35,060 nt of DNA from an uncultured Bacteroidia bacterium (GTDB lineage Bacteria > Bacteroidota > Bacteroidia > Bacteroidales > Prolixibacteraceae), in contig CAIYPA010000088.1 of NCBI GenBank assembly GCA_903927965.1, positions 1-35,060 on the forward strand, given 5' to 3'. Shown here piece by piece: positions 24,773 to 32,105 of this stretch; the first letter of the stretch is position 1, and each line of letters starts with the position of its first letter. The notes under the pieces are model-generated. The model did not search any database and was not told the DNA's origin. It saw only the letters and a program-made list of their open reading frames with translations. Both the position numbers and the translations under genes were made by a program.

Positions 24773-25624
24773 TTAAGTAAATAGCATATCCGTAATTTGA
24801 ACAGCTATCATGTCTACAATCAAAACCAGGAGCGAAGCCAGTACGACAGCCGAATTTGCAGCAATGCCTACACTTTCAGTTCCACGTCCGGCATTGTATC
24901 CCTTGTAGCATCCAACCAATCCGATAACAGCGCCAAAAAAGAATGATTTTACAAATGCGGGAATGAAATCGATGAACCCTACATGGCCAAATGCTTGGGA
25001 AAAAAACAAGGTAAACGTTACCTCACCTTTGATATTTGCACCGACCCAACTTCCAATTATCCCAAGAGCATCGGCGTATAAAATCAAAAGCGGTATCATC
25101 AATATAGCAGCCCAAACCCTTGTAACAACCAAATATTTCATTGGGTTGGTGGAGGAAACCTCCATGGCATCGATTTGTTCGGTCACTTTCATTGAACCCA
25201 ATTCTGCCCCCATACCGGAACCTATTTTGCCGGCACAGATCAAAGCTGTGATAACCGGCCCCATTTCACGTATGATCGAAATGGCCACCATGCCCGGAAG
25301 TTTGGATACTGCACCAAAATCAATAAGAACCGGACGCGATTGCAGTGTTAGTACCAATCCCATTATGGCTCCGGTAATGGTTATCAAAACCAATGTTTTT
25401 GATCCGATCTGGTAACACTGGCGGAAAAATTCCTTAAATTCAAAACCTCCCGAGAAGGTCTCCTTTATCATCCGTGTTGTAAAAATTAGGACATCTGCAA
25501 AGTCGGTCAAGAAATTACTGAACTCCGTTGTTTTCGCGATTGTTTTTTCGCTGATCCTGATTGTAAATTCTTTTGCCTTACCCAGATTGGGGATTAGTTT
25601 GATAACAGGTAATGTCCTTTTCAT
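24773..25624 (-). CDS. Mla-type ABC permease (MlaE-like)
   Basis: A 283-aa permease of the MlaE family. Typical stretches are LVLITITGAIMGLVLTLQSRP, SIIREMGPVITALICAGKIG, GSGMGAELGSMKVTEQIDAM and the final VVLASLLVLIVDMIAVQITD. It has an N-terminal amphipathic segment and about five to six membrane helices. ATG 25624 (MKRTLPVIKL) is preferred over an in-frame TTG three codons earlier. It heads the Mla operon; a terminator at 25646-25676 separates it from the CsbD gene. Confidence 0.93.
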   Translation of the reverse strand: MKRTLPVIKLIPNLGKAKEFTIRISEKTIAKTTEFSNFLTDFADVLIFTTRMIKETFSGGFEFKEFFRQCYQIGSKTLVLITITGAIMGLVLTLQSRPVLIDFGAVSKLPGMVAISIIREMGPVITALICAGKIGSGMGAELGSMKVTEQIDAMEVSSTNPMKYLVVTRVWAAILMIPLLILYADALGIIGSWVGANIKGEVTFTLFFSQAFGHVGFIDFIPAFVKSFFFGAVIGLVGCYKGYNAGRGTESVGIAANSAVVLASLLVLIVDMIAVQITDMLFT

Positions 25625-25645
25625 AACGGCCAATATATTTTAAAA

Positions 25646-25676
25646 TCATCGTCCCTGACGTACCAGATGACGATGA
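25646..25676 (-). terminator. intrinsic terminator after the CsbD gene
   Basis: On the minus strand TCATCGTC pairs with GACGATGA across a 15-base loop, followed by TTTTAAAATA. It lies 10 bp after the CsbD stop and before the Mla permease start, so the CsbD gene is probably a single-gene transcript. Confidence 0.65.
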
Positions 25677-25685
25677 CTTTAAATG

Positions 25686-25871
25686 TTAAAGTGCTGCGAT
25701 AATCTTATGGAGTTCTTCCTTCGTTTTTCCAAGTTTGATTTGAAGTTTTCCAAACATTTCTTCTTTTCTACCCTCTTCAAACATCAGGTCATTATCGGTC
25801 AAAATCGCAAACTTCTGTTTGAGCATTCCTTTCTGCTCGTTCCAGTTCCCTCTGACTTCAGTCGTATTCAT
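25686..25871 (-). CDS. CsbD-like general stress protein
   Basis: A 61-aa protein with the CsbD pattern: RGNWNEQKGMLKQKFAILTD near the start, then DLMFEEGRKEEMFGKLQIKLGKTKEEL. Family members are small, helical, cytoplasmic and often stress-induced (CsbD belongs to the sigma-B regulon of Bacillus), with unknown mechanism. It has its own terminator, and the 39-bp element lies 66 nt upstream of its ATG, so it seems separately regulated from the Mla operon. Confidence 0.9.
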   Translation of the reverse strand: MNTTEVRGNWNEQKGMLKQKFAILTDNDLMFEEGRKEEMFGKLQIKLGKTKEELHKIIAAL

Positions 25872-25937
25872 GGTTTTAAATTATTATTGTGAATGCATTT
25901 TCACGATGTAAAGATGAGGTTGCGACTGTTTCTTTGT

Positions 25938-25976
25938 GTTATACAATTTCAAATAAGTGTTGCATGATTCACACAT
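25938..25976 (-). promoter_or_regulatory. 39-bp conserved element, copy 2
   Basis: On the minus strand it begins ATGTGTGAATCATGCAAC and ends TTGTATAAC. It differs from the other copies at a few positions but has exactly the same length. It touches the stop codon of the 25976 gene and lies 66 nt before the CsbD ATG. Confidence 0.7.
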
Positions 25977-28426
25977 CAAAGAATATCTATAATAACCGTT
26001 CTGTTATAAAACCGTTCCTCCGGATATTTGTTTTCAAAATGTGCCGTGTTTAGGTCTTCGCCAAATCCATTTACTTCAAACTTAACATCATTCCTTCCAA
26101 TTTTTGCCAGGCCATTCTCAAGAATGACCTTAACATCATTGGCACGGGCTTTAGATAATTTCATATTATTGACTTCGGTACCGATGATATCGGTGTAGCC
26201 ATGCACAAGAACAGTTCCACCGGGAGGAATCTTGGGAATTATTGTTTCGGTGAGATACTTTGTGTAGATCGAAATTGATTTCGAGTCATTAAATTCAAAT
26301 ATTACACTGAACCTTGTCAATTCGATTTGTTTTTGTGGTAACAGGCGTTCCAGGTGAACGGGTGCCTCCTTTTTTATTACATTACCAAACTTTGTTTGTC
26401 CAACCATCCTGGCAGTGAAGTCTCCCTGAAACTTCAAACCTAATAGGCTAGTCACCGGGATACCCACCTGGTCATTCGTGTATGGCCCAAAACGTTGTGC
26501 TTCCCCTTTTTCATCTATGATTTCCAAAGACCAGGATGAAAAGGTGTTACTGGCCCCTTCAGCATTAAAATAAACATTGCTGTCAACTGGTATTTCCTGT
26601 TCATCATTGGTGGGCATTGGTTCCTGAATGGCTTCAGGGCCGCTCTGAAATTCTTTCAATATTGCAGGTGAGTTACTTTCTACCGACACCCTGCGGTCGC
26701 CCTCGCGCAACAGTGCGAGCTCAAGGATTCCACCTGGCTGCTCGGAAGGGATCTTGGGTTTATAGCGTCCTTCAAGGTTGATCCTATCCCCTCCAATACC
26801 AAATATATGCATCAAATATTTCCTGACGGAGGTTGCCATAGCCTTTCCGTCTTCGGGCCCTTTTTCTGACGATCCTACCAATGTAATGGTCGCATCCGGA
26901 TTTTTTCCCATACGGTCGCCAAGTATGTTAATAATATTGTAATAGACTGTCATTTGTCGTTTTGAACGGCCTGACACTTCAATGGGCGAATACTCCTCCA
27001 ATTGGTCTTCTTTAAAGCCTGTAACCTGATCGTCTGAAAGCAGAACATAGCGATTGATAATATCCGTTGAACCTAAATTGAAGAAAATATAGTTGCGAAG
27101 TGGAAAGGTTTCCCTTATTCTGATTTCTAGAGGCTTTATAACCGGAGCAATGACCGAAAACCTTACTACTGGTTTCAATATTTCAAACGAATAAATGTCA
27201 TCGCCTCCGCTACCCCCTACTCTGTCGGAAGAAAGAAAACCTTTGCTTAATTCGTCATTGACAATTAATCCAAAGTCATCATACTTGGTATTCATAGGCA
27301 ACCCGGCATTAAAAACCTGTCCTATTCCTGAATTGTTGACATGGCAACTATAGATGTCCAACCCTCCCAGGCCATAATGTCCGTTTGAAGCAAAAAAAAG
27401 GATTTCTTTGTTTTCCAGGAAGAACGGGAACATCTCATCACCTTCAGTATTGATTTTATTTCCAAGGTTTTCTGGTTTTAGCCATTTCCCGTTTCCATCT
27501 TTTGAGATTTTATAAATATCCGTTTTCCCATAACCGCCAGGCATATCGCTTGTAAAAAACATTCTATTTCCGTCGGATGACAAACATGGATGGCCAACCG
27601 AATATGCCTTATTATTATAGGCAAAAGATTCGGGTTCAGACCATTTCCCATCTTTATAACTGCTGAAATAAATCTGAAGTTCTACCACTTTATCCGGGTT
27701 CCTATTCTGATAATTATTTCGTGTGAAGGCCATATAGGTACCATCCTTACTAAAACTTGCAGGTCCATCATTCATATTGCCGTTCATTTCAATTTCAAAA
27801 ATTTCAGGTTTTACTAATTGGTTTCCAACTACTTCACCATAAAACATATTCCAAAATGGCTTTTGTGTCCAGTTGTATTTTCTTGAGCTTAAACCGGGTG
27901 TTGGCCGTGTTGAAGCAAAAACGACTTTGTTTTTATAGTAGGAGGTGCCAAAATCGAGTGCGTCAGTATTGATATCCAAATGTTCTATCTTACATATTCC
28001 CGCATCGGTCATTAAATTGATCAGTTGATCCTTATTGGCAACATAATCCTTTGCACGTAGGTCACCTGGTTTTAGTCCGATAAATTTGTTCATCCATTTA
28101 CCTGACTCGTCATCATTGCCATTGGATTTTAAAACCATAGCATAGTTATAATAATCCTCCGGCAAAATTCCATCAGATAAGTTGACTATATTGTTATAGA
28201 CCTTCCCTGCTTCAATAGATTGACCTGTTTTGTGATAAGCTTCAGCCAACCCACGTTGCCCGTTTAAACTCAAATGTTTTGCATGTTTGTAGGCAACAAT
28301 GGCTTTATCAAAGGAGTAACAAAACGAGAACTTGTCCCCTTTTTTTTCTTCGGACGAATTTACTTGTGCAATAACCTCAATTTCAGCCCCTATAATTAAT
28401 AATATAAGGATAAATAAATTTTTCAT
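25976..28426 (-). CDS. OmpA-family protein with PD40 repeats and two OmpA-like folds
   Basis: An 816-aa exported protein (signal peptide FILILLIIGAEIEVIAQ). A TPR-like region lies near 30-120 (GQRGLAEAYHKTGQSIEAGK). PD40/WD40-type repeats cover ~150-425 (RMFFTSDMPGGYGKTDIYK, ILFFASNGHYGLGGLDIYS, KGFLSSDRVGGSGGDDIYS). At ~435-580 is a region that looks like a degenerate OmpA fold, ending REGDRRVSVES, and at ~700-816 a standard one (VHGYTDIIGTEVNN, LSKARANDVKVIL). Such proteins accompany PorP/SprF in T9SS clusters, and PorE has this layout. ATG 28426 lies 22 bp after the PorP stop. NRTV replaces the usual NRRV near the end. Confidence 0.9.
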   Translation of the reverse strand: MKNLFILILLIIGAEIEVIAQVNSSEEKKGDKFSFCYSFDKAIVAYKHAKHLSLNGQRGLAEAYHKTGQSIEAGKVYNNIVNLSDGILPEDYYNYAMVLKSNGNDDESGKWMNKFIGLKPGDLRAKDYVANKDQLINLMTDAGICKIEHLDINTDALDFGTSYYKNKVVFASTRPTPGLSSRKYNWTQKPFWNMFYGEVVGNQLVKPEIFEIEMNGNMNDGPASFSKDGTYMAFTRNNYQNRNPDKVVELQIYFSSYKDGKWSEPESFAYNNKAYSVGHPCLSSDGNRMFFTSDMPGGYGKTDIYKISKDGNGKWLKPENLGNKINTEGDEMFPFFLENKEILFFASNGHYGLGGLDIYSCHVNNSGIGQVFNAGLPMNTKYDDFGLIVNDELSKGFLSSDRVGGSGGDDIYSFEILKPVVRFSVIAPVIKPLEIRIRETFPLRNYIFFNLGSTDIINRYVLLSDDQVTGFKEDQLEEYSPIEVSGRSKRQMTVYYNIINILGDRMGKNPDATITLVGSSEKGPEDGKAMATSVRKYLMHIFGIGGDRINLEGRYKPKIPSEQPGGILELALLREGDRRVSVESNSPAILKEFQSGPEAIQEPMPTNDEQEIPVDSNVYFNAEGASNTFSSWSLEIIDEKGEAQRFGPYTNDQVGIPVTSLLGLKFQGDFTARMVGQTKFGNVIKKEAPVHLERLLPQKQIELTRFSVIFEFNDSKSISIYTKYLTETIIPKIPPGGTVLVHGYTDIIGTEVNNMKLSKARANDVKVILENGLAKIGRNDVKFEVNGFGEDLNTAHFENKYPEERFYNRTVIIDIL

Positions 28427-28448
28427 TTTTTTTGTTTTTAGCGAAAAA

Positions 28449-29387
28449 TTAGAAATTCCTTGGTGAATGTATTTGTTTCTTACTAAACAATACATCATAT
28501 CGTAATACCAATTCGTGACTTCCTGAGTTGTAAGTTCCTGTCCTCACGCCAAAAGACCAGTCGTACGAATAACCCAGGTGAAGTTGTTCAGTGATATCAA
28601 AACCGACCAACCCTCCAAAAGCATCGCCAGAGCGGTACATCACACCAATAAGGAGCCGTTTCATAACTATAAATGATGCTGTCAGATCGGCTTCAATTGG
28701 AACACCAGGGGTTATTTTAACCAGTGTTGTAGGTTTAAATGCAAACCTATCTGAAATATTGACCAGGGTCCCAGCTATGAAAAAAAAGTGCCTTTGTTCC
28801 TTTCCAATCAAGGCACTTCCGTCAACCAACCTGATGGTCGTATAGTAATTTTGCAACAATCCGGGGATCGAAATGCCTGCATAGAAGCGTTCCCTTGAAT
28901 AGTAGGCACCAAAACCAAAGTTAGGGGTAATCTGATTGTTGATATTGTTTTGAAATGCAGGGTCATTTTGTTCGTCCAATAGAAGTGTATTTAGTGTCGC
29001 CTGAAAAATAGTTGCACCGGCACTTAATCCAAATGCCAATTTTGATCTTTCATTCAACTGCACTGTGTAGGAATAGTCCACAAAAAGAGACGTATTGTTG
29101 GTCGGTCCAATTTTATCGTTTGATACTGATAGCCCCAACCCAACATGTTCGTTTCTTAACGGGGTATGCATTGTAAAGGTCTCAGTATTTGCAGCGCCTT
29201 TAAATCCAATCCATTGCGAACGGTGTAGTGCTGTTAATGTCAATGCGTCCCTACTTCCGGCATAAGCCGGATTGACCATTAAAGTATTGTACATGTAATG
29301 GGTGTACATTGGGTCTTGCTGTCCATAGCTAGTCAGGCTGCCCAAAGTCAAAACCAGTGCAATGATTGTATTTTTTGATGTTTTCAT
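28449..29387 (-). CDS. PorP/SprF family outer-membrane protein
   Basis: A 312-aa protein with a signal peptide (ALVLTLGSLTSYGQ) and the canonical family opening QQDPMYTHYMYNTLMVNPAYAG, followed by HRSQWIGFKGA and barrel strands. PorP/SprF proteins belong to type IX secretion. Paralogs found beside proteins with type B sorting domains are thought to help secrete or anchor that partner. Here the partner gene lies 41 bp upstream and the OmpA/PD40 gene 22 bp downstream, the standard three-gene arrangement. Confidence 0.94.
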   Translation of the reverse strand: MKTSKNTIIALVLTLGSLTSYGQQDPMYTHYMYNTLMVNPAYAGSRDALTLTALHRSQWIGFKGAANTETFTMHTPLRNEHVGLGLSVSNDKIGPTNNTSLFVDYSYTVQLNERSKLAFGLSAGATIFQATLNTLLLDEQNDPAFQNNINNQITPNFGFGAYYSRERFYAGISIPGLLQNYYTTIRLVDGSALIGKEQRHFFFIAGTLVNISDRFAFKPTTLVKITPGVPIEADLTASFIVMKRLLIGVMYRSGDAFGGLVGFDITEQLHLGYSYDWSFGVRTGTYNSGSHELVLRYDVLFSKKQIHSPRNF

Positions 29388-29428
29388 CCTGTATCGTTTT
29401 CTATCACATAAATATTCCTCTACGGATA

Positions 29429-30394
29429 TTACCTGTTGAGATAAATTGTCCCTTTGATCACTTTTGAGCCATCGCCCAAATCAAGCAGATAGAAGTAAGT
29501 ACCAACAGGCAAATCACCTCCTCCAACTCTTATTCCAAATGTTGCTTTGCCGTGCCATGTGTTTTGATAAGAGTTTGCTTCAAAAACCTTATTTCCCCAC
29601 CGATTATAAATTTCAAATTTATTGTGAGGATAATTCAAAATTCCACGGATCACAAAAAGATCATTGATACCGTCACCATTGGGTGAGAATCCTTCTGGAA
29701 TGAAGAAATCAGTTGGAACTGTTGCAACAAATGAAACATTGTTGACCATATTCCGATCTTCTTCATTGCAGCTTATTGTGGACGTATTGTCATAGTTTCC
29801 TGATAGGTTCACAGTTGCTGTTATTGTGAGGTTAGCTGATGATCCGATTTTGAGGTTTCCAATGGTCCAGACACTATTTAAGAGATTATAGGAACCCATT
29901 GTTGATGTGGTTGATATATAGGCATATCCATCCTTCAATGGATTTGCGATTGAGACGCCTGTTGCATCATAAGGGCCATAATTGGTGGCTTTGACTGAAA
30001 ATATGACTTTGTTCCCAACAATGGGGTGAGAATTATCCACTGAATTGACAACTCCCAAGTCAGTGTTTTGAGAGGGAGTGACAAATATTTTTCCCGATCT
30101 TAAAGGGCCAGGGCATCCACCTGCGGAAAGTTCCTGTACCTCCAAAAAAAATGTACCTGCGATATTCCAGCTAATGTCAATACCATTATTTGTAGAACCT
30201 TTCTGTTCAACCCCGTCGATAGCCCATATATAGGTTGAACCAGAAACCGGATTGGGACTGACATTGTAATGTTTTGTTGCCCCGATACTTACATTGTCGG
30301 GCATTGCGAGTTGGGCAGTTGCGACAAGGTTGCCGGTCAGCACAATGTACATCAGGAACACACATCTAAACCAGTTAATCATAACATACTGCAT
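29429..30394 (-). CDS. PKD/DUF11 surface protein with T9SS type B sorting domain
   Basis: A 321-aa protein with an N-terminal signal (CVFLMYIVLTGNLVATAQ). A PKD-like domain occupies ~30-110 (SGSTYIWAIDGVEQKG), then a DUF11 domain ~112-215 (VIFSVKATNYGPYDATGVSI). From ~231 it has the gliding-type C-terminal domain: FIPEGFSPNGDGINDLF, FEIYNRWGNKVFEA, and GTYFYLLDLGDG, ending IKGTIYLNR. This marks it for type IX secretion to the cell surface. It is the only protein in the window with a recognisable T9SS sorting domain. ATG 30382 is an alternative start. Confidence 0.93.
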   Translation of the reverse strand: MQYVMINWFRCVFLMYIVLTGNLVATAQLAMPDNVSIGATKHYNVSPNPVSGSTYIWAIDGVEQKGSTNNGIDISWNIAGTFFLEVQELSAGGCPGPLRSGKIFVTPSQNTDLGVVNSVDNSHPIVGNKVIFSVKATNYGPYDATGVSIANPLKDGYAYISTTSTMGSYNLLNSVWTIGNLKIGSSANLTITATVNLSGNYDNTSTISCNEEDRNMVNNVSFVATVPTDFFIPEGFSPNGDGINDLFVIRGILNYPHNKFEIYNRWGNKVFEANSYQNTWHGKATFGIRVGGGDLPVGTYFYLLDLGDGSKVIKGTIYLNR

Positions 30395-30508
30395 TTACAA
30401 CCATTATAAATAATCAATTAGTCCCTTTTAATTCTTTCTGCCTGATGGGACCCTTTTCAAGCCCGATTGTACCATCGGTGTTTTCAATCATTTTATTTTT
30501 CTGAAATA

Positions 30509-30556
30509 AATACTGCCCCATACTGTCCCGCCACGTTGTGGTAGCGGGCAGTATTT
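30509..30556 (-). terminator. probable terminator with alternative stems, after the PKD-repeat gene
   Basis: On the plus strand, ATACTGTCCCGC (30520-30531) pairs with GCGGGCAGTAT (30544-30554) with one bulge. An outer AAATACTGCCC copy on the left and a GGGCAGTAA copy to the right could form rival stems. The minus-strand downstream side is T-rich (TTTATTTC). It lies about 57 bp after the stop of the 30613 gene. Confidence 0.6.
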
Positions 30557-30612
30557 TGGGCAGTAATATTCTGAACTGTTAAAGCGTATATGCTTTCAGT
30601 TTGTTATCCCGG

Positions 30613-32001
30613 CTAATTGTGCCAGATAGGAGATGTAGCCGGTAAAGGATTGACCGTTACATTGTAAAGCGTCGGACTGACAGCGGTACAACCCGAAACA
30701 TTGGAGTAGTTTACAGACACTGATTTAGCTCCAACAGATGTCCAGGTAATTGTAACTGATGCATCCGATGATGTTCCACCTGCGGTAATCGTTCCACCTG
30801 ATACAGACCAACCATAGTTTGTCATTCCAAGTTGAACGTTGTAAACATTGCCCGTTGAATTCAAGCAAGCTGCTGCATTCCCTGTAATGATTGGAACTGG
30901 AAGGTCATTGACCGTTACACCATAGACCGTAGGAATGGCTGCAGAACAACCTGACCCATTGGTATAGTTTACAGACACTGATTTGGCTCCTGCCGATGTC
31001 CATGTAATTGTTGCAGTTGCATCAGTTGATGTCCCGCCAGAAACGATTGTTCCTCCGTTTACGGACCATACATAATTTGTCATCCCTGCCTGAGTGGTAT
31101 AGATATTACCCGTTATATTTAAGCAGGCAGCAGCATTTCCTGTGATGACTGGTACTGGAAGATCATTGACAGTTACAGGATATATTGTCGGACTGGCTGC
31201 AGTACAACTTAATCCGGCAGAATAATTTACAGATACTGATTTAGCTCCAGCGGATGTCCATGTTATGGTTGCTGTAGCATCTGTAGATGTTCCACCTGTT
31301 GTAATCGTACCACCGGTTACAGACCATATATAATTTGTCATACCTGATTGCGTAGTGTAAACATTGCCTGTTGAATTCAAGCATGCTGAAGTGTTTCCAC
31401 TGATGGTTGGCAAAAGAAGGTCATTGACAGTTACATCATAAGCTGTAGGGCCGGCTGCAGTACAACCTGCGGCATTGGCATAGTTTACTGTAACTGATTT
31501 CGCACCCACCGATGTCCATGTAATTGTTGCTGTTGGATCAGTTATAGTCCCACCAGCAGTAATGGTACCTCCGGTTACTGTCCAGGCATAGTTTGTCATT
31601 CCTATCTGGGTTGAATAGATATTGCCAGTTGAATTCAAACATGCGGCAGTATTACCGGCAATTGATGGTGCAGGAAGGGCATCTACAGTAATATTCAGGA
31701 TCCTGGGATCGCCACTACAACCAGTTGTACTAGTAAATGTTTCAACAACCGTTAATTGGTAATCGCCTGTTGACGTCCAGCTTACCTTAATCTTATCTGT
31801 TCCCTGTCCGGTCGTAATTATCCCTCCACCAGACAATACCCAGTTGTAAGTCGATCCTGCCGTATTGACCACCCAATAATCTTGCAAAGAATTTAAACAC
31901 GCATGATCAGGGTCAGCAGATGATTGGGCCCAGGTTACTACTGTACTCAGTGCGAGCAACAGAGTAAAAGCCCATCGGAAAAATAAAAATTTCTTTTTCA
32001 T
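30613..32001 (-). CDS. secreted PKD-repeat protein
   Basis: A 462-aa protein with a signal peptide (TLLLALSTVVTWAQ), one diverged PKD-like domain and then four near-identical 86-residue PKD-like repeats. Each repeat runs ACLNSTGN, GMTNY-x-W-x-V, TATITWTS-x-GAKSV, VTVNDL. It ends abruptly in NPLPATSPIWHN, with no type A or B T9SS domain. Such repeats act as extracellular spacers or adhesion modules. It lies 104 bp after the ice-binding-like gene and may share its promoter. The missing sorting domain is odd for a surface protein of a T9SS locus. Assembly collapse of repeats is possible, but the frame is intact. Confidence 0.87.
   Translation of the reverse strand: MKKKFLFFRWAFTLLLALSTVVTWAQSSADPDHACLNSLQDYWVVNTAGSTYNWVLSGGGIITTGQGTDKIKVSWTSTGDYQLTVVETFTSTTGCSGDPRILNITVDALPAPSIAGNTAACLNSTGNIYSTQIGMTNYAWTVTGGTITAGGTITDPTATITWTSVGAKSVTVNYANAAGCTAAGPTAYDVTVNDLLLPTISGNTSACLNSTGNVYTTQSGMTNYIWSVTGGTITTGGTSTDATATITWTSAGAKSVSVNYSAGLSCTAASPTIYPVTVNDLPVPVITGNAAACLNITGNIYTTQAGMTNYVWSVNGGTIVSGGTSTDATATITWTSAGAKSVSVNYTNGSGCSAAIPTVYGVTVNDLPVPIITGNAAACLNSTGNVYNVQLGMTNYGWSVSGGTITAGGTSSDASVTITWTSVGAKSVSVNYSNVSGCTAVSPTLYNVTVNPLPATSPIWHN
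30640..31671. repeat. four 258-bp tandem repeats inside the PKD gene
   Basis: The same segment returns every 258 bp, for example TTGAATTCAA near 31372 and 31630, with matching positions near 30858 and 31115. The unit encodes one 86-residue PKD-like domain. The similarity at DNA level suggests recent duplication or gene conversion. Boundaries are approximate. Confidence 0.85.
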
Positions 32002-32105
32002 AATCTTATTACTAAATTGTTATTACATTGTATAGTATGCTTTTATGCCTACTTTTTAAAATTTATAAATTTTTGTATTGTTCTATTTTTACTTCTTATT
32101 GTTGT

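Noticed and set aside
25984-26010. Two ACCGTT-like boxes at the end of the OmpA/PD40 gene
   Set aside because: They lie in coding sequence and their spacing is not 21-22 bp, so they do not fit a LytTR site.
30640-31671. Tandem 258-bp repeats as a possible mobile or non-coding repeat element
   Set aside because: The repeats keep an open frame and encode PKD-like domains, so they are part of a gene.
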